Assembly (NCBI RefSeq): GCF_002965065.1
Contig: NZ_PTRE01000030.1
Coordinates: 43,503-107,502, forward strand
Direction of reading: 5' to 3'
Length of the DNA stretch: 64,000 bases
Source of the DNA: Escherichia sp. MOD1-EC7003
GTDB taxonomy: Bacteria; Pseudomonadota; Gammaproteobacteria; Enterobacterales; Enterobacteriaceae
Under the pieces are notes generated by a model that saw nothing but the letters and a program-made list of their open reading frames with translations, was not told the DNA's origin and ran no database searches. Below are positions 1 through 11,189 of the stretch, piece by piece (position 1 is the stretch's first letter; each line of letters opens with the position of its first letter). Both the position numbers and the translations under genes were made by a program.

Positions 1-342
1 ATTGACCACTTTTACTTTGCGGCCTTTCGCCATACCAGCCAGACCCGCGGTCAGCTGATTGATCACTTTTTCTTTCCAGGTACGAATCTTGTCGATATCG
101 GTTTTCGGTTCGCCGAAGACGATACCGTGTTCAGCCAGCGCTTTGGCTTCTTCGATAACTTTTGCTACGTGCAACAGTGCTTTAGAAGGGATACAGCCGA
201 CGTTCAGGCAAACACCACCGAGGGTGTTGTAGCGTTCTACGATTACAGTTTCCAGACCTAAATCAGCGCAACGGAAGGCAGCAGAGTAACCTGCGGGGCC
301 TGCCCCAAGTACCACGACCTGAGTTTTGATTTCAGTACTCAT
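1..342 (-). CDS. lpd: Dihydrolipoamide dehydrogenase (E3), N-terminal part
   Basis: FAD flavoprotein that reoxidises the dihydrolipoyl groups of the pyruvate and 2-oxoglutarate dehydrogenase complexes and of the glycine cleavage system, passing electrons to NAD+. Only the first 114 codons are inside the window; the gene runs off the left edge. Visible are the FAD-binding [15 protein letters not shown] near residue 10 and the redox-active disulfide segment [15 protein letters not shown] near residues 43-57. The ATG at 342 begins [15 protein letters not shown], the usual E. coli start. It lies downstream of aceF on the same strand but is separated by 359 bp, which fits its known expression both with aceEF and from its own promoter. 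Confidence 0.97.
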   Translation of the reverse strand, partial: MSTEIKTQVVVLGAGPAGYSAAFRCADLGLETVIVERYNTLGGVCLNVGCIPSKALLHVAKVIEEAKALAEHGIVFGEPKTDIDKIRTWKEKVINQLTAGLAGMAKGRKVKVVN

Positions 343-701
343 CATGACCTCTATATATTTATCTCCGGCGGTCTGACGTTTTTCTTATGACGCCCATCGT
401 CCACCGGGTCGTTCTATCCGTCGGTATTTTACAAAATTGTTAACAATTTTTAAACAACAAACGGCAACCGATTTGTCTATTCGCTGATATCCTCAATACA
501 TTCATGAGATTACCAGAAAAAACGAGAATGATGACAAACGCAAAATTGCCTGATGCGCTACGCTTATCAGGCCTACGTAATCTCTGCAATCTATTGAAAT
601 TACATGTTTCTGTAGGCCGGATAAAGCGTTCACGCCGCATCCGGCATGAACAACGCGCACATTGTCAACAATCTGAACCGACCGTCAGGCCAGCTTTTTC
701 A
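343..701 (-). promoter_or_regulatory. aceF-lpd intergenic region with lpd promoter
   Basis: No gene is visible in these 359 bp. On the minus strand a TAAAAT hexamer (426-431) within AT-rich DNA (about 424-462) is a likely -10 for the separate lpd promoter that is known in E. coli; I could not fix a convincing -35. The GTTAACA-like repeats around 437-460 are of the kind bound by ArcA, which is inference only. The aceF-proximal half holds REP elements. Confidence 0.5.
548..649. repeat. REP/BIME pair between aceF and lpd
   Basis: Two imperfect REP palindromes in opposite orientation: 548-576 (GCCTGATGCGCTACGCTTATCAGGCC type) and 611-648 (TAGGCCGGATAAAGCG to GCATCCGGCA). They can form stem-loops in the aceEF-lpd message and may stabilise the upstream part or limit read-through into lpd. 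Confidence 0.85.
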
Positions 702-2594
702 TTACATCACCAGACGGCGAATATCGCTCAACATGTTGTTGATGATGGTAATGAAGCGCGCACCATCAGCACCGTCGATCACGCGGTGGTCGAAGGAGAG
801 AGAAATCGGCAGCATCAGACGCGGCACGAACTCTTTACCATTCCACACCGGCTCCATCGCGGACTTGGAAACACCGAGGATAGCCACTTCCGGCGCGTTC
901 ACAATCGGCGCGAAGTGGGTAGTCCCCAGGCCGCCGATGCTGGAGATGGTGAAGCAACCGCCCTGCATTTCGCCCGCTGTCAGCTTACCGTCACGCGCTT
1001 TCTTAGAAATCGTCATCAGCTCACGAGACAGCTCGATGATGCCTTTCTTGTTGACGTCTTTGAATACCGGAACAACCAGACCGTTCGGGGTATCCACCGC
1101 CACTCCGATGTTGATGTATTTCTTCAGGGTCAGACGCTGACCGTCTTCCGATAGCGAACTGTTGAAGCGAGGCATCTGCTCAAGTGCCGCAGCAACGGCT
1201 TTCATGATGAAGACAACCGGGGTGATCTTCACATCCAGCTTACGTTTCGCTGCTTCTTCGTTCTGCTGTTTACGGAACGCTTCCAGCTCGGTGATATCGG
1301 TTTTGTCGAAGTGAGTAACATGCGGGATCATCACCCAGTTACGGCTCAGGTTAGCACCAGAGATTTTCTGGATACGGCCCAGTTCCACTTCTTCGATTTC
1401 ACCAAACTTGCTGAAGTCCACCTTCGGCCACGGCAACATGCCAGGGATACCGCCGCCAGTCGCCGCCGGAGCCGCTTCTGCACGTTTGATAGCTTCTTTC
1501 ACGTAAGCCTGAACGTCTTCGCGCAGGATACGACCTTTACGGCCCGTGCCCTTAACTTTCGCCAGGTTAACGCCAAACTCGCGTGCCAGACGGCGGATCA
1601 GCGGAGTCGCGTGAACGTAAGCGTCATTTTCAGCGAATTCAGATTTGCCTTCTGCTTTCGCAGCTGGTGCTGCTGCCGGGGCTTCAGCTTTTGCTGCCGG
1701 AGCCGACGCTGCCGCTTCCTGTTTCGCCGGAGCCGTCGCAGGCGCTGCGCCTTCAACTTCGAAGATCATAATCAGCGAGCCAGTTTTCACTTTATCGCCA
1801 ACGTTGACTTTCAGTTCCTTCACGACACCAGCAAACGGAGCCGGAACTTCCATAGAAGCTTTGTCGCCTTCTACGGTGATCAGTGACTGTTCAGCGGCAA
1901 CTTTATCGCCCACTTTCACCATCACTTCAGTCACTTCAACTTCGTCACCGCCGATATCCGGAACGTTAACTTCTTTCACGCCACCCGCTGGTGCAGGAGC
2001 TGCTGTCGGAGCCGCTTCCTGTTTCGCCGCCGGAGCTGCCGCGCCTGCTTCACCCGCGACTTCGAAGACCATAATCAACGAGCCGGTAGACACTTTGTCA
2101 CCCACGTTCACTTTGATCTCTTTCACGGTGCCTGCAAACGGTGCAGGAACTTCCATAGAAGCCTTGTCGCCTTCTACGGTGATCAGCGACTGTTCAGCTT
2201 CAACTTTGTCACCCACTTTCACCAGGATTTCGGTCACTTCGACTTCGTCGCTGCCGATATCCGGAACGTTAACGTCTTTTGCCGCCGCAGCCGCTGGTGC
2301 TGCTGCCGGAGCCGCTTCTTTCTTCTCTTCTGCCTGAGCAGGTGCAGCGTCAGCTGCACCGTCGGCGGAATCGAAAATCATAATCAGTGCGCCGGTCTGG
2401 GTTTTATCGCCAACAGAGACTTTGATCTCTTTAACGATACCCGCCTGCGGAGACGGAACTTCCATAGAGGCTTTGTCGCCTTCTACGGTGATCAGCGACT
2501 GTTCGGCTTCAACTTTGTCGCCCACTTTGACCAGGATCTCGGTGATTTCAACTTCATCAGCCCCGATGTCCGGTACTTTGATTTCGATAGCCAT
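702..2594 (-). CDS. aceF: Pyruvate dehydrogenase E2, dihydrolipoyl acetyltransferase
   Basis: Core subunit of the pyruvate dehydrogenase complex; carries acetyl groups on lipoyl-lysine arms and transfers them to CoA. The 630-residue protein has three nearly identical lipoyl domains (about 2-75, 106-180 and 206-280), each with the DKA lipoylation motif in [10 protein letters not shown] (first lysine is K41), joined by long Ala/Pro linkers. A peripheral subunit-binding domain follows (about 325-362, [16 protein letters not shown]), then the catalytic domain ending in the [10 protein letters not shown] motif with His at about 603. Length equals that of the E. coli three-lipoyl E2. It starts 14 bp after the aceE stop, so E1 and E2 are made from one message. 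The repeated lipoyl DNA is a natural substrate for recombination. Confidence 0.98.
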   Translation of the reverse strand: MAIEIKVPDIGADEVEITEILVKVGDKVEAEQSLITVEGDKASMEVPSPQAGIVKEIKVSVGDKTQTGALIMIFDSADGAADAAPAQAEEKKEAAPAAAPAAAAAKDVNVPDIGSDEVEVTEILVKVGDKVEAEQSLITVEGDKASMEVPAPFAGTVKEIKVNVGDKVSTGSLIMVFEVAGEAGAAAPAAKQEAAPTAAPAPAGGVKEVNVPDIGGDEVEVTEVMVKVGDKVAAEQSLITVEGDKASMEVPAPFAGVVKELKVNVGDKVKTGSLIMIFEVEGAAPATAPAKQEAAASAPAAKAEAPAAAPAAKAEGKSEFAENDAYVHATPLIRRLAREFGVNLAKVKGTGRKGRILREDVQAYVKEAIKRAEAAPAATGGGIPGMLPWPKVDFSKFGEIEEVELGRIQKISGANLSRNWVMIPHVTHFDKTDITELEAFRKQQNEEAAKRKLDVKITPVVFIMKAVAAALEQMPRFNSSLSEDGQRLTLKKYINIGVAVDTPNGLVVPVFKDVNKKGIIELSRELMTISKKARDGKLTAGEMQGGCFTISSIGGLGTTHFAPIVNAPEVAILGVSKSAMEPVWNGKEFVPRLMLPISLSFDHRVIDGADGARFITIINNMLSDIRRLVM

Positions 2595-2608
2595 TATTCT
2601 TTTACCTC

Positions 2609-5272
2609 TTACGCCAGACGCGGGTTAACTTTTTCTGCATCGATGTTGAATTTGGCGATTGCGTCAGCAACCACTTTCTTATCGATTTCGCCACGTTTAG
2701 CCAGTTCGCCCAGCGCCGCAACCACAACATAAGAAGCATCAACTTCGAAGTGGTGACGCAGGTTCTCACGGCTGTCGGAACGACCGAAGCCATCAGTACC
2801 CAGTACGCGGTAGTCGTCAGCTGGTACGTAAGTACGGACCTGCTCAGCGAACAGTTTCATATAGTCGGTAGATGCCACTGCTGGAGCGTCGTTCATCACC
2901 TGCGCGATATACGGAACGCGCGGAGTTTCCAGCGGGTGCAGCATGTTCCAGCGTTCACAATCCTGACCATCACGCGCCAGTTCGGTGAAGGAGGTCACGC
3001 TATATACGTCAGAACCTACGCCGTAGTCTTTTGCCAGGATCTCTGCCGCTTCACGGACGTGACGCAGGATAGAACCGGAGCCTAAGAGCTGAACTTTACC
3101 TTTGCTACCTTCAATGGTTTCGAGTTTGTAGATACCTTTACGGATACCTTCCTCAGCACCTTCCGGCATTGCCGGCATGTGGTAGTTTTCGTTCAACGTA
3201 GTGATGTAGTAGTAAACGTTCTCTTGTTTTTCACCGTACATACGCTCCAGACCGTCGTGCATGATGACAGCAACTTCGTAAGCGTAAGCCGGGTCGTAAG
3301 AGATACAGTTCGGGATAGTCAGCGACTGAATGTGGCTGTGACCATCTTCGTGCTGCAGACCTTCGCCGTTCAGGGTGGTACGACCGGAAGTACCGCCGAT
3401 CAGGAAGCCACGCGCTTGCTGATCGCCTGCTGCCCAGCACAGATCGCCGATACGCTGGAAGCCGAACATCGAGTAATAGATGTAGAACGGAATCATCGGC
3501 AGATTGTTGGTGCTGTAAGAGGTCGCCGCTGCCAGCCAGGAACAACCTGCGCCCAGCTCGTTGATCCCTTCCTGCAGGATCTGACCTTTCTCGTCTTCTT
3601 TATAGTAAGCAACCTGCTCGCGGTCCTGCGGGGTGTACTGCTGACCGTTCGGGCTGTAAATACCAATCTGACGGAACAGGCCTTCCATACCGAAAGTACG
3701 CGCTTCGTCGGCGATGATCGGCACCAGACGATCTTTGATCGACTTGTTCTTCAGCATCACGTTCAGGGCACGAACGAAAGCGATAGTGGTAGAGATCTCT
3801 TTGCTCTGCTCTTCCAGCAGCGCACCGAAGTCTTGCAGGCTCGGCAGCTCCAGCTTCTCGGTGAAATTCGGCTGGCGGCTTGGCAGATAACCGTGCAGTT
3901 TCTGACGCTGAGCGTGCAGATAGGTATGCTCTTCAGAACCTTCCGGGAAGGTGATGTACGGCAGTTTTTCGATATCAGCATCAGACACCGGCACATTGAA
4001 ACGATCGCGGACATAGCGCACGCCGTCCATGTTCATTTTCTTAACCTGGTGCGCGATGTTTTTACCTTCAGCCGCGTCGCCCATGCCGTAACCTTTAATG
4101 GTATGAGCAAGGATTACTGTCGCTTTGCCTTTGGTTTCCTGCGCTTTCTTAAATGCAGCGTAGATTTTCTTCGGATCGTGACCGCCACGATTCAGAGCCC
4201 AGATCTGCTCGTCAGTCCAGTCTGCAACCAGTGCTGCGGTTTCCGGATATTTCCCGAAGAAATGTTCACGGACGTACGCACCATCTTTCGATTTGAAGGT
4301 CTGGTAGTCGCCGTCAACGGTTTCGTTCATCAGCTGGATCAGTTTACCGCTGGTATCTTTACGCAGCAGTTCATCCCAACGGCTACCCCACATCACTTTG
4401 ATCACGTTCCAGCCAGCACCTTCGAAGATGCCTTCCAGTTCGTTGATGATCTTGCCGTTACCGGTGACCGGGCCGTCAAGACGCTGCAGGTTACAGTTGA
4501 TAACGAAGACCAGGTTATCCAGTTTTTCACGGGTAGCGATGGTGATCGCACCTTTGGATTCTGGTTCGTCCATTTCACCGTCGCCGAGGAACGCGTAAAC
4601 GGTCTGTTTAGAGGTATCTTTCAGGCCACGGTGTTCCAGATATTTCAGGAATTTAGCCTGGTAAATAGCACCAATCGGACCCAGACCCATAGATACGGTC
4701 GGGAACTGCCAGAATTCCGGCATCAGTTTCGGGTGCGGATAGGAAGAGAGGCCATTGCCGTGAACTTCCTGACGGAAGTTATCCAGCTGCTCCTGAGTCA
4801 GACGACCTTCCAGGAAAGCACGTGCATAAACGCCCGGGGAGATGTGGCCCTGGAAGTAAACCAGGTCGCCGCCATCCTGCTCGTTGCGTGCACGGAAGAA
4901 GTGGTTAAAGCACACATCATAAATGGTTGCGGAAGACTGGAAGGATGCCATGTGGCCGCCCAGTTCCAGATCTTTTTTCGACGCACGCAGAACCGTCATG
5001 ATAGCGTTCCAGCGAATAGCTGAACGAATACGGCGTTCCAGTTCCAGATTACCCGGATACTCCGGTTGTTCTTCAACGGGGATGGTGTTGATGTAGTTGC
5101 TGATACCGGTGCCTGCGGCTACGTTGACACCGCCTTTGCGGGCTTCAGCAAGCAGTTGGTCGATCAGATACTGAGCACGCTCAACACCTTCTTCACGGAT
5201 GACCGATTCGATCGCCTGGAGCCAGTCGCGAGTTTCGATCGGATCCACGTCATTTGGGAAACGTTCTGACAT
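2609..5272 (-). CDS. aceE: Pyruvate dehydrogenase E1 component
   Basis: Thiamine-diphosphate enzyme that decarboxylates pyruvate and acetylates the E2 lipoyl group, the entry of glycolytic carbon into the TCA cycle. The protein has 887 residues, the usual homodimeric E1 length. The ThDP/Mg motif begins with [12 protein letters not shown] at about 230 and ends in VINCN near 261; [16 protein letters not shown] near 105-120 is the family's N-terminal active-site segment. Start ATG at 5272 gives [13 protein letters not shown]. It lies 160 bp downstream of pdhR, and K-12 transcribes pdhR-aceE-aceF from the PdhR-controlled promoter as well as from a promoter in this gap. Confidence 0.98.
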   Translation of the reverse strand: MSERFPNDVDPIETRDWLQAIESVIREEGVERAQYLIDQLLAEARKGGVNVAAGTGISNYINTIPVEEQPEYPGNLELERRIRSAIRWNAIMTVLRASKKDLELGGHMASFQSSATIYDVCFNHFFRARNEQDGGDLVYFQGHISPGVYARAFLEGRLTQEQLDNFRQEVHGNGLSSYPHPKLMPEFWQFPTVSMGLGPIGAIYQAKFLKYLEHRGLKDTSKQTVYAFLGDGEMDEPESKGAITIATREKLDNLVFVINCNLQRLDGPVTGNGKIINELEGIFEGAGWNVIKVMWGSRWDELLRKDTSGKLIQLMNETVDGDYQTFKSKDGAYVREHFFGKYPETAALVADWTDEQIWALNRGGHDPKKIYAAFKKAQETKGKATVILAHTIKGYGMGDAAEGKNIAHQVKKMNMDGVRYVRDRFNVPVSDADIEKLPYITFPEGSEEHTYLHAQRQKLHGYLPSRQPNFTEKLELPSLQDFGALLEEQSKEISTTIAFVRALNVMLKNKSIKDRLVPIIADEARTFGMEGLFRQIGIYSPNGQQYTPQDREQVAYYKEDEKGQILQEGINELGAGCSWLAAATSYSTNNLPMIPFYIYYSMFGFQRIGDLCWAAGDQQARGFLIGGTSGRTTLNGEGLQHEDGHSHIQSLTIPNCISYDPAYAYEVAVIMHDGLERMYGEKQENVYYYITTLNENYHMPAMPEGAEEGIRKGIYKLETIEGSKGKVQLLGSGSILRHVREAAEILAKDYGVGSDVYSVTSFTELARDGQDCERWNMLHPLETPRVPYIAQVMNDAPAVASTDYMKLFAEQVRTYVPADDYRVLGTDGFGRSDSRENLRHHFEVDASYVVVAALGELAKRGEIDKKVVADAIAKFNIDAEKVNPRLA

Positions 5273-5432
5273 GGGTTATTCCTTATCTATCTAATAACGT
5301 TGAGTTTTCTGGAACCTGTCCCATTGAACTCTCGCCGGAAAGCTCAATAAGACAGGTTCTACGTTTAGTTGCCGCGCTTTTATATGCGCTTGATTTACAA
5401 CATCTTCTGGATAATTTTTACCAGAAAAATCA

Positions 5433-6197
5433 CTAATTCTTTCGTTGCTCCAGACGACGCAGAGAACGCTCACGGCGACTCTCTTCACGGCTTCTGTCAA
5501 GCAAAATTTCTTCGATAAAGGCCAGATGGCGATGCGATGCTTCGCGTGCTTCTTCCGGCTTACCGGCCATAATCGCTTCGAATATGCGGGTGCGGTGACT
5601 ACTCACCAGCGGCAGCATCTCGCGACGCGAATAGAGCAATTCGAAGTTCTGACGGACATTCTGGGCCAACATCGGCTCCATACACCTTAGCAGATGAAGC
5701 AGAACCACATTGTGGGCCGCTTCGGTGACGGCAATCTGATACTGGAGTACGGCATTTGATTCCGCGTCCAGATCGCCAGACTGCTGCGCCAGTTCTATGG
5801 CGTGGTGGAGTTCACGGATGCGTTCCTTGTCTTCATCGGTACTACGCAGCGCGGCGTAATAGGCGGCGATACCTTCCAGGGCGTGTCGTGTTTCGAGCAA
5901 GTCATACTGTGATTCAGGATGGTCGGAGAGCAATTCCACCAGCGGATCGCTGAAGCTCTGCCAAAGGCGGCTCTGAACAAACGTGCCGCCCCCCTGGCGA
6001 CGAAGCAACAAGCCCTTCGCTTCGAGACGTTGAATCGCCTCACGCAAGGAGGGACGGGAGACATCGAACTGTTTTGCCAGTTCGCGTTCCGGTGGGAGTT
6101 TTTCGCCCGGGCGGAGAGTGCCTTCGAGGATCAAAAACTCCAGTTGCTGCTCAATCACATCGGAGAGTTTTGGTTGGCGGATTTTGCTGTAGGCCAT
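5433..6197 (-). CDS. pdhR: Pyruvate-responsive GntR-family repressor PdhR
   Basis: Transcriptional repressor of pdhR-aceEF-lpd and other respiratory genes, released by pyruvate. The 254-residue protein has an N-terminal GntR winged helix-turn-helix (about 9-75, with [21 protein letters not shown]) and a C-terminal FCD ligand-binding domain with the metal or ligand histidines typical of that fold. I chose the ATG at 6197 ([12 protein letters not shown]) over the in-frame ATG at 6230: it gives the family length, has an AGGAA Shine-Dalgarno sequence just upstream, and leaves the operator at 6229-6245 outside the gene. Confidence 0.96.
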   Translation of the reverse strand: MAYSKIRQPKLSDVIEQQLEFLILEGTLRPGEKLPPERELAKQFDVSRPSLREAIQRLEAKGLLLRRQGGGTFVQSRLWQSFSDPLVELLSDHPESQYDLLETRHALEGIAAYYAALRSTDEDKERIRELHHAIELAQQSGDLDAESNAVLQYQIAVTEAAHNVVLLHLLRCMEPMLAQNVRQNFELLYSRREMLPLVSSHRTRIFEAIMAGKPEEAREASHRHLAFIEEILLDRSREESRRERSLRRLEQRKN

Positions 6198-6228
6198 GAG
6201 TTCCTGTCTTAAGCCACTTGCCGAAGTC

Positions 6229-6245
6229 AATTGGTCTTACCAATT
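6229..6245. promoter_or_regulatory. PdhR operator
   Basis: AATTGGTCTTACCAATT is a perfect 7-bp inverted repeat with a 3-bp centre and matches the PdhR consensus ATTGGTnnnACCAAT. It sits 32 bp upstream of the pdhR start, as expected for autorepression of the pdhR-aceEF operon. Confidence 0.9.
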
Positions 6246-6626
6246 TCATATCTGTGACGCTAAAGTAACAAAGTATTCACCTCATGTCCATACAGTTTTT
6301 GATTGAAATCATGAAACTGTGCACATTTTAACAAGTTAACATATATAACGTTTCAAAGTTGTAACCATGCACAAATGTAGACTTTACGCATGAAAGAGAT
6401 TTTTTAACGATTATTAAACTATAAAAATCCAAATTGAACCGATTCACTTACCAATTTTGTGATTTTTAATTCAATTAAGATGAATTTATATTCACGCATT
6501 GTGATAAGGATAATTGGGGCGAGACTTTACAAACGGTTTCTTTTTAAGCAACTCATCTTCAACCATGCATAAAGCGGGTGCATTCACTGCCGCATACCAT
6601 TATTCTTGATCTGACGGAAGTCTTTT

Positions 6627-6667
6627 TGTAACAATTAAAACCTCACCGATGTAAACAAATTAATACA
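6627..6667. promoter_or_regulatory. Paired TyrR boxes upstream of aroP
   Basis: TGTAAACAAATTAATACA (6650-6667) is a strong match to the TyrR consensus TGTAAA-N6-TTTACA. A weaker half-matching site, TGTAACAATTAAAACCTC, lies at 6627-6644. The boxes are 23 bp apart, the usual spacing for a strong/weak TyrR pair, so repression of aroP by TyrR with aromatic amino acids is the likely control. Confidence 0.7.
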
Positions 6668-6737
6668 ATAAACGGAATTGCAAACTTACACACGCATCAC
6701 TGCGTAGATCAAAAAAACAACCACCGCACGAGGATTC

Positions 6738-8111
6738 ATGATGGAAGGTCAACAGCACGGCGAGCAGCTAAAGCGCGGCCTTAAAAACCGCCATATTCAG
6801 CTTATCGCGCTGGGCGGCGCGATAGGGACAGGGCTATTCCTGGGAAGCGCCTCCGTAATACAGTCCGCAGGGCCAGGGATCATCCTGGGTTATGCCATTG
6901 CTGGTTTTATCGCCTTTCTGATCATGCGTCAGCTGGGTGAAATGGTGGTAGAAGAACCTGTCGCAGGCTCCTTCAGCCACTTTGCCTATAAATACTGGGG
7001 CAGCTTTGCCGGTTTCGCCTCTGGCTGGAACTATTGGGTACTGTACGTTTTAGTTGCCATGGCAGAGCTGACTGCTGTGGGTAAATACATTCAGTTCTGG
7101 TATCCGGAAATCCCCACCTGGGTTTCTGCCGCCGTGTTCTTTGTGGTAATCAACGCTATCAACCTGACCAATGTAAAAGTATTTGGCGAGATGGAGTTCT
7201 GGTTTGCCATTATCAAAGTTATCGCGGTGGTGGCGATGATCATCTTCGGCGGCTGGCTGCTGTTCAGCGGCAACGGCGGTCCGCAGGCGACCGTAAGCAA
7301 CCTGTGGGATCAGGGTGGCTTCCTGCCGCACGGCTTCACCGGACTGGTGATGATGATGGCGATTATCATGTTCTCGTTCGGTGGTCTGGAACTGGTGGGG
7401 ATCACCGCAGCAGAAGCTGATAACCCGGAGCAAAGTATTCCCAAAGCGACCAACCAGGTTATCTACCGCATCCTGATTTTCTACATTGGTTCGTTAGCCG
7501 TTCTGCTCTCACTGATGCCGTGGACACGTGTTACCGCTGACACCAGCCCGTTTGTGCTGATCTTCCACGAGTTAGGCGATACCTTTGTGGCGAATGCGCT
7601 AAATATCGTGGTACTGACTGCTGCACTCTCCGTATACAACAGCTGCGTATATTGCAACAGCCGGATGCTGTTTGGTCTGGCCCAACAAGGGAACGCACCA
7701 AAAGCGCTGGCGTCTGTCGACAAACGCGGCGTACCGGTAAACACCATTCTGGTGTCTGCACTGGTTACGGCACTGTGCGTATTAATTAACTACCTTGCCC
7801 CAGAATCCGCATTCGGACTGTTAATGGCGCTGGTAGTATCTGCACTAGTGATCAACTGGGCGATGATCAGCCTGGCGCATATGAAATTCCGTCGCGCCAA
7901 GCAGGAACAAGGTGTGGTAACTCGCTTCCCTGCTCTGCTCTATCCGTTGGGTAACTGGATCTGCCTGCTGTTTATGGTGGCGGTACTGGTGATTATGCTG
8001 ATGACGCCAGGAATGGCGATTTCGGTATACCTGATCCCGGTATGGCTCGTCGTGTTAGGCATCGGTTATCTGTTCAAAGAGAAAACCGCCAAAGCCGTAA
8101 AAGCGCATTAA
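6738..8111 (+). CDS. aroP: Aromatic amino acid permease AroP
   Basis: Inner-membrane proton symporter of the APC (amino acid transporter) family that imports phenylalanine, tyrosine and tryptophan. The 457-residue protein has about 12 hydrophobic segments and the family signature near the N-terminus (QLIALGGAIGTGLFLGSAS, about residues 21-39), with GLELVGITAAEADNPEQSIP around 215-235. The start at 6738 (MMEGQQHGEQLKRGLKNRH) gives the known E. coli length. It is transcribed alone: TyrR sites precede it and a strong terminator hairpin follows. Confidence 0.97.
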   Translation: MMEGQQHGEQLKRGLKNRHIQLIALGGAIGTGLFLGSASVIQSAGPGIILGYAIAGFIAFLIMRQLGEMVVEEPVAGSFSHFAYKYWGSFAGFASGWNYWVLYVLVAMAELTAVGKYIQFWYPEIPTWVSAAVFFVVINAINLTNVKVFGEMEFWFAIIKVIAVVAMIIFGGWLLFSGNGGPQATVSNLWDQGGFLPHGFTGLVMMMAIIMFSFGGLELVGITAAEADNPEQSIPKATNQVIYRILIFYIGSLAVLLSLMPWTRVTADTSPFVLIFHELGDTFVANALNIVVLTAALSVYNSCVYCNSRMLFGLAQQGNAPKALASVDKRGVPVNTILVSALVTALCVLINYLAPESAFGLLMALVVSALVINWAMISLAHMKFRRAKQEQGVVTRFPALLYPLGNWICLLFMVAVLVIMLMTPGMAISVYLIPVWLVVLGIGYLFKEKTAKAVKAH

Positions 8112-8120
8112 TCTCTCTAC

Positions 8121-8145
8121 GCCCTCACCCGTGCTGGGTGAGGGC
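8121..8145 (+). terminator. aroP terminator
   Basis: GCCCTCACCC-GTGCT-GGGTGAGGGC is a perfect 10-bp stem with a 5-nt loop 10 bp after the aroP stop. The following tract is only mildly T-rich (AATAATCTTT). It also lies just past the end of convergent ampE and could serve both. Confidence 0.8.
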
Positions 8146-8153
8146 AATAATCT

Positions 8154-9008
8154 TTACACCAACGCCCCGTAAATCGTCAGTAACGCAATCACCACCACGA
8201 CCACGAACGAGGTTTTCTTCGCCATTGAAACCGCTGCCTTCGGCGTCTCCACCTTATCGACATGCGGTTCACGCGCCAGAGAGAACTGCGCCAGACAGGT
8301 TAACACCTGATATTGCGAAGTATGGAAATCACCCAGCGAAGCAAACCAGGCCGGTAACGCTTTCTCACCATGACCGATCAAGGCATATACCACGCCCGCA
8401 AGACGAACAGGCACCCAATCCAGCATATGAAGCACGGCATCAATGCCGGACTGTAAACGATGATGCGGCGTCTGGTAACGCGCCAGCCAGTATTGCCATG
8501 CACGTAAAAACGCATACCCCATCAACGTAACGGGTCCCCAGGTCCCCCCGACAATCAGCCAGAACAGCGGTGCAAGATAAAAACGAAAGTTGGTCCACAA
8601 CAGTGCATTTTGCAGCTCACGCAAATACTCACGTTCATCGCAGCCTGCAGGGACGCCGTGAATCATAGTGAGTTCGCCAGCCATCGTGGAACGGGCATGG
8701 CTATCATTACGTGAAGCAGCAGTCAGATAAGCATGATAATGAAGACGAGCTTTACCTGCGCCAATACACAGCAAACCAATCAGCAGCCACACCAGCAGCG
8801 TCGGAACGTTGAACAATACTCCCTGCAATGCGCGTAACAATAAAAAAGTCACGCCCATCACAATAATGGTCATGCCTAACGTGCGCCCGAGTGAAAAATG
8901 TTTCACCCGCCGAAAGAACGCTTCAAGACGATGATCAAGCTGCCAGTGCTCGCCTAACTTAAACAGGCGCTCGAAAATTAACACCAGTAAGGTTGTAAAT
9001 AGCGTCAT
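8154..9008 (-). CDS. ampE: AmpE, inner-membrane protein of the ampDE operon
   Basis: Membrane protein cotranscribed with ampD and historically linked to beta-lactamase regulation; its exact role is unresolved. At 284 residues it has hydrophobic segments near residues 2-12, 40-80, 140-160 and at the C-terminus ([20 protein letters not shown]). The ATG at 9008 ([16 protein letters not shown]) overlaps the ampD stop by 4 bp in an ATGA arrangement, so translation is coupled and the longer in-frame reading is unlikely. Confidence 0.93.
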   Translation of the reverse strand: MTLFTTLLVLIFERLFKLGEHWQLDHRLEAFFRRVKHFSLGRTLGMTIIVMGVTFLLLRALQGVLFNVPTLLVWLLIGLLCIGAGKARLHYHAYLTAASRNDSHARSTMAGELTMIHGVPAGCDEREYLRELQNALLWTNFRFYLAPLFWLIVGGTWGPVTLMGYAFLRAWQYWLARYQTPHHRLQSGIDAVLHMLDWVPVRLAGVVYALIGHGEKALPAWFASLGDFHTSQYQVLTCLAQFSLAREPHVDKVETPKAAVSMAKKTSFVVVVVIALLTIYGALV

Positions 9009-9556
9009 ATTGTCTCCTTGCTGACCAGCGCACGAAACCGTACCCAATCAAATGCAGAACCAGGATCGGTTTTCCGATCCGGCGCAATATCACAATGGCC
9101 CGTCATGTTATTAGCGATATCTGGATAGCGGCTAATCAGTGCACGCGTAACCGCCGCAAGCTGTTGATACTGCGCATCGGTATACGCCAGCGTATCGGTG
9201 CCTTCCAGCTCAATCCCAATAGAAAAATCATTGCAGCGTTCGCGTCCCTGATACTGAGAGACTCCCGCATGCCAGGCGCGTTTATCGAAAGGAACATACT
9301 GGACTATTTCACCATCACGGCGAATCAAGCAGTGAGCGGAGACGCGCAAATGGGCGATCTCAGCGAAGAAAGGATGTGCCTGCGGATCAATAGTTCCAGT
9401 GAATAATGCATCGATCCACGGACCACCAAACTCGCCTGGCGGCAGGCTAATATTGTGCACCACCAGCAAGGTGGGTGTTTCGTCATCCGGGCGGCAATCG
9501 TAATGTGGTGAAGGAACGCGGCGCGCGCCAACCAGCCACCCCTGTTCTAACAACAT
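9005..9556 (-). CDS. ampD: N-acetyl-anhydromuramyl-L-alanine amidase AmpD
   Basis: Cytoplasmic zinc amidase that strips the peptide from anhydroMurNAc-peptides during peptidoglycan recycling, which keeps the AmpR-inducing muropeptide low. The 183-residue protein shows the AmpD zinc ligands: H34 in LLVVHNISL, then His and Asp in [14 protein letters not shown] near residues 154-164, the Lys in that segment being the catalytic partner. Start ATG at 9556 ([20 protein letters not shown]) is the family start. It heads the ampD-ampE pair and is divergent from nadC. Confidence 0.97.
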   Translation of the reverse strand: MLLEQGWLVGARRVPSPHYDCRPDDETPTLLVVHNISLPPGEFGGPWIDALFTGTIDPQAHPFFAEIAHLRVSAHCLIRRDGEIVQYVPFDKRAWHAGVSQYQGRERCNDFSIGIELEGTDTLAYTDAQYQQLAAVTRALISRYPDIANNMTGHCDIAPDRKTDPGSAFDWVRFRALVSKETI

Positions 9557-9583
9557 GCAGGATCTCCTTATATGTGGTGCTAA

Positions 9584-10537
<954 letters not shown>

Positions 10538-10739
10538 TTGCTGACAGATTTATCCACTCCATCGCGGGGGGATAATCTCCCCTTCCCCAACGTTCTTCGT
10601 AACGCCTCGCAAATTTCTTGTCTTTCGTTGCAACGTAATAAAAAACCTCGGAAGCCGCTTTCCCGTTTTGTTTTTTGCCCCTCGCCTGCGTCGATGGCGT
10701 TTGCCAAAGTAGCGCCAACGAAATCAAGGAGCGAAACAG

Positions 10740-11180
10740 ATGGACAAGCAACGCGGTTTTACACTTATCGAACTGATGGTGGTTATTGGCATCATTGCCA
10801 TTTTAAGCGCCATTGGTATTCCCGCTTATCAAAACTACCTACGCAAAGCCGCACTCACCGACATGCTACAAACCTTTGTGCCTTACCGTACCGCCGTAGA
10901 ATTGTGCGCGCTGGAACATGGTGGATTAGATTCCTGCGACGGTGGCAGCAATGGCATCCCCTCACCTACCACCACCCGCTATGTTTCAGCCATGAGTGTG
11001 GCAAAGGGCGTCGTGTCGCTCACCGGCCAGGAGAGCCTCAATGGGCTAAGCGTCGTCATGACGCCGGGTTGGGATAACGCAAACGGCGTCACAGGCTGGA
11101 CGCGCAACTGCAATATTCAAAGTGACAGCGCATTGCAGCAAGCCTGCGAAGATGTCTTCCGCTTTGATGACGCCAACTAA
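10740..11180 (+). CDS. ppdD: Type IV prepilin-like major pilin PpdD
   Basis: Major subunit of the E. coli type IV pilus, assembled at the inner membrane after cleavage by a prepilin peptidase. The class III signal is clear: MDKQRG followed by FTLIELMVVIGIIAILSAIG, with Glu at position 5 of the mature protein. It has 146 residues, with cysteine pairs in the globular head (ELCALEHGG...DSCDGG and NCNIQ...QQACED). It precedes hofB and hofC by short gaps, forming a pilin-ATPase-platform unit. In K-12 this set is silent under ordinary growth and depends on CRP and Sxy. The AAGGAGCG motif at 10728-10735 is the ribosome site. Confidence 0.96.
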   Translation: MDKQRGFTLIELMVVIGIIAILSAIGIPAYQNYLRKAALTDMLQTFVPYRTAVELCALEHGGLDSCDGGSNGIPSPTTTRYVSAMSVAKGVVSLTGQESLNGLSVVMTPGWDNANGVTGWTRNCNIQSDSALQQACEDVFRFDDAN

Positions 11181-11189
11181 GGAGCGACA

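Larger units (their letters stand above)
6198..6737. promoter_or_regulatory. Divergent pdhR / aroP control region
   Basis: This 540-bp AT-rich region separates two divergently transcribed genes and contains no convincing gene. It holds the PdhR operator next to pdhR and paired TyrR-type boxes next to aroP, listed separately. K-12 has several aroP promoters here, one of which (P3) fires backward when TyrR is bound; I cannot assign each from sequence alone. Confidence 0.75.

Noticed and set aside
1645..2337. Ala/Thr/Ser-rich open frame on the plus strand opposite aceF
   Set aside because: It is the reverse reading of the repetitive lipoyl domains and Ala/Pro linkers, so its repeats are only a reflection of aceF.
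3179..5023. A 614-codon open frame on the plus strand opposite aceE
   Set aside because: It is antisense to a clearly functional gene and has no recognisable domain; long antisense frames are common opposite high-codon-bias genes such as aceE.
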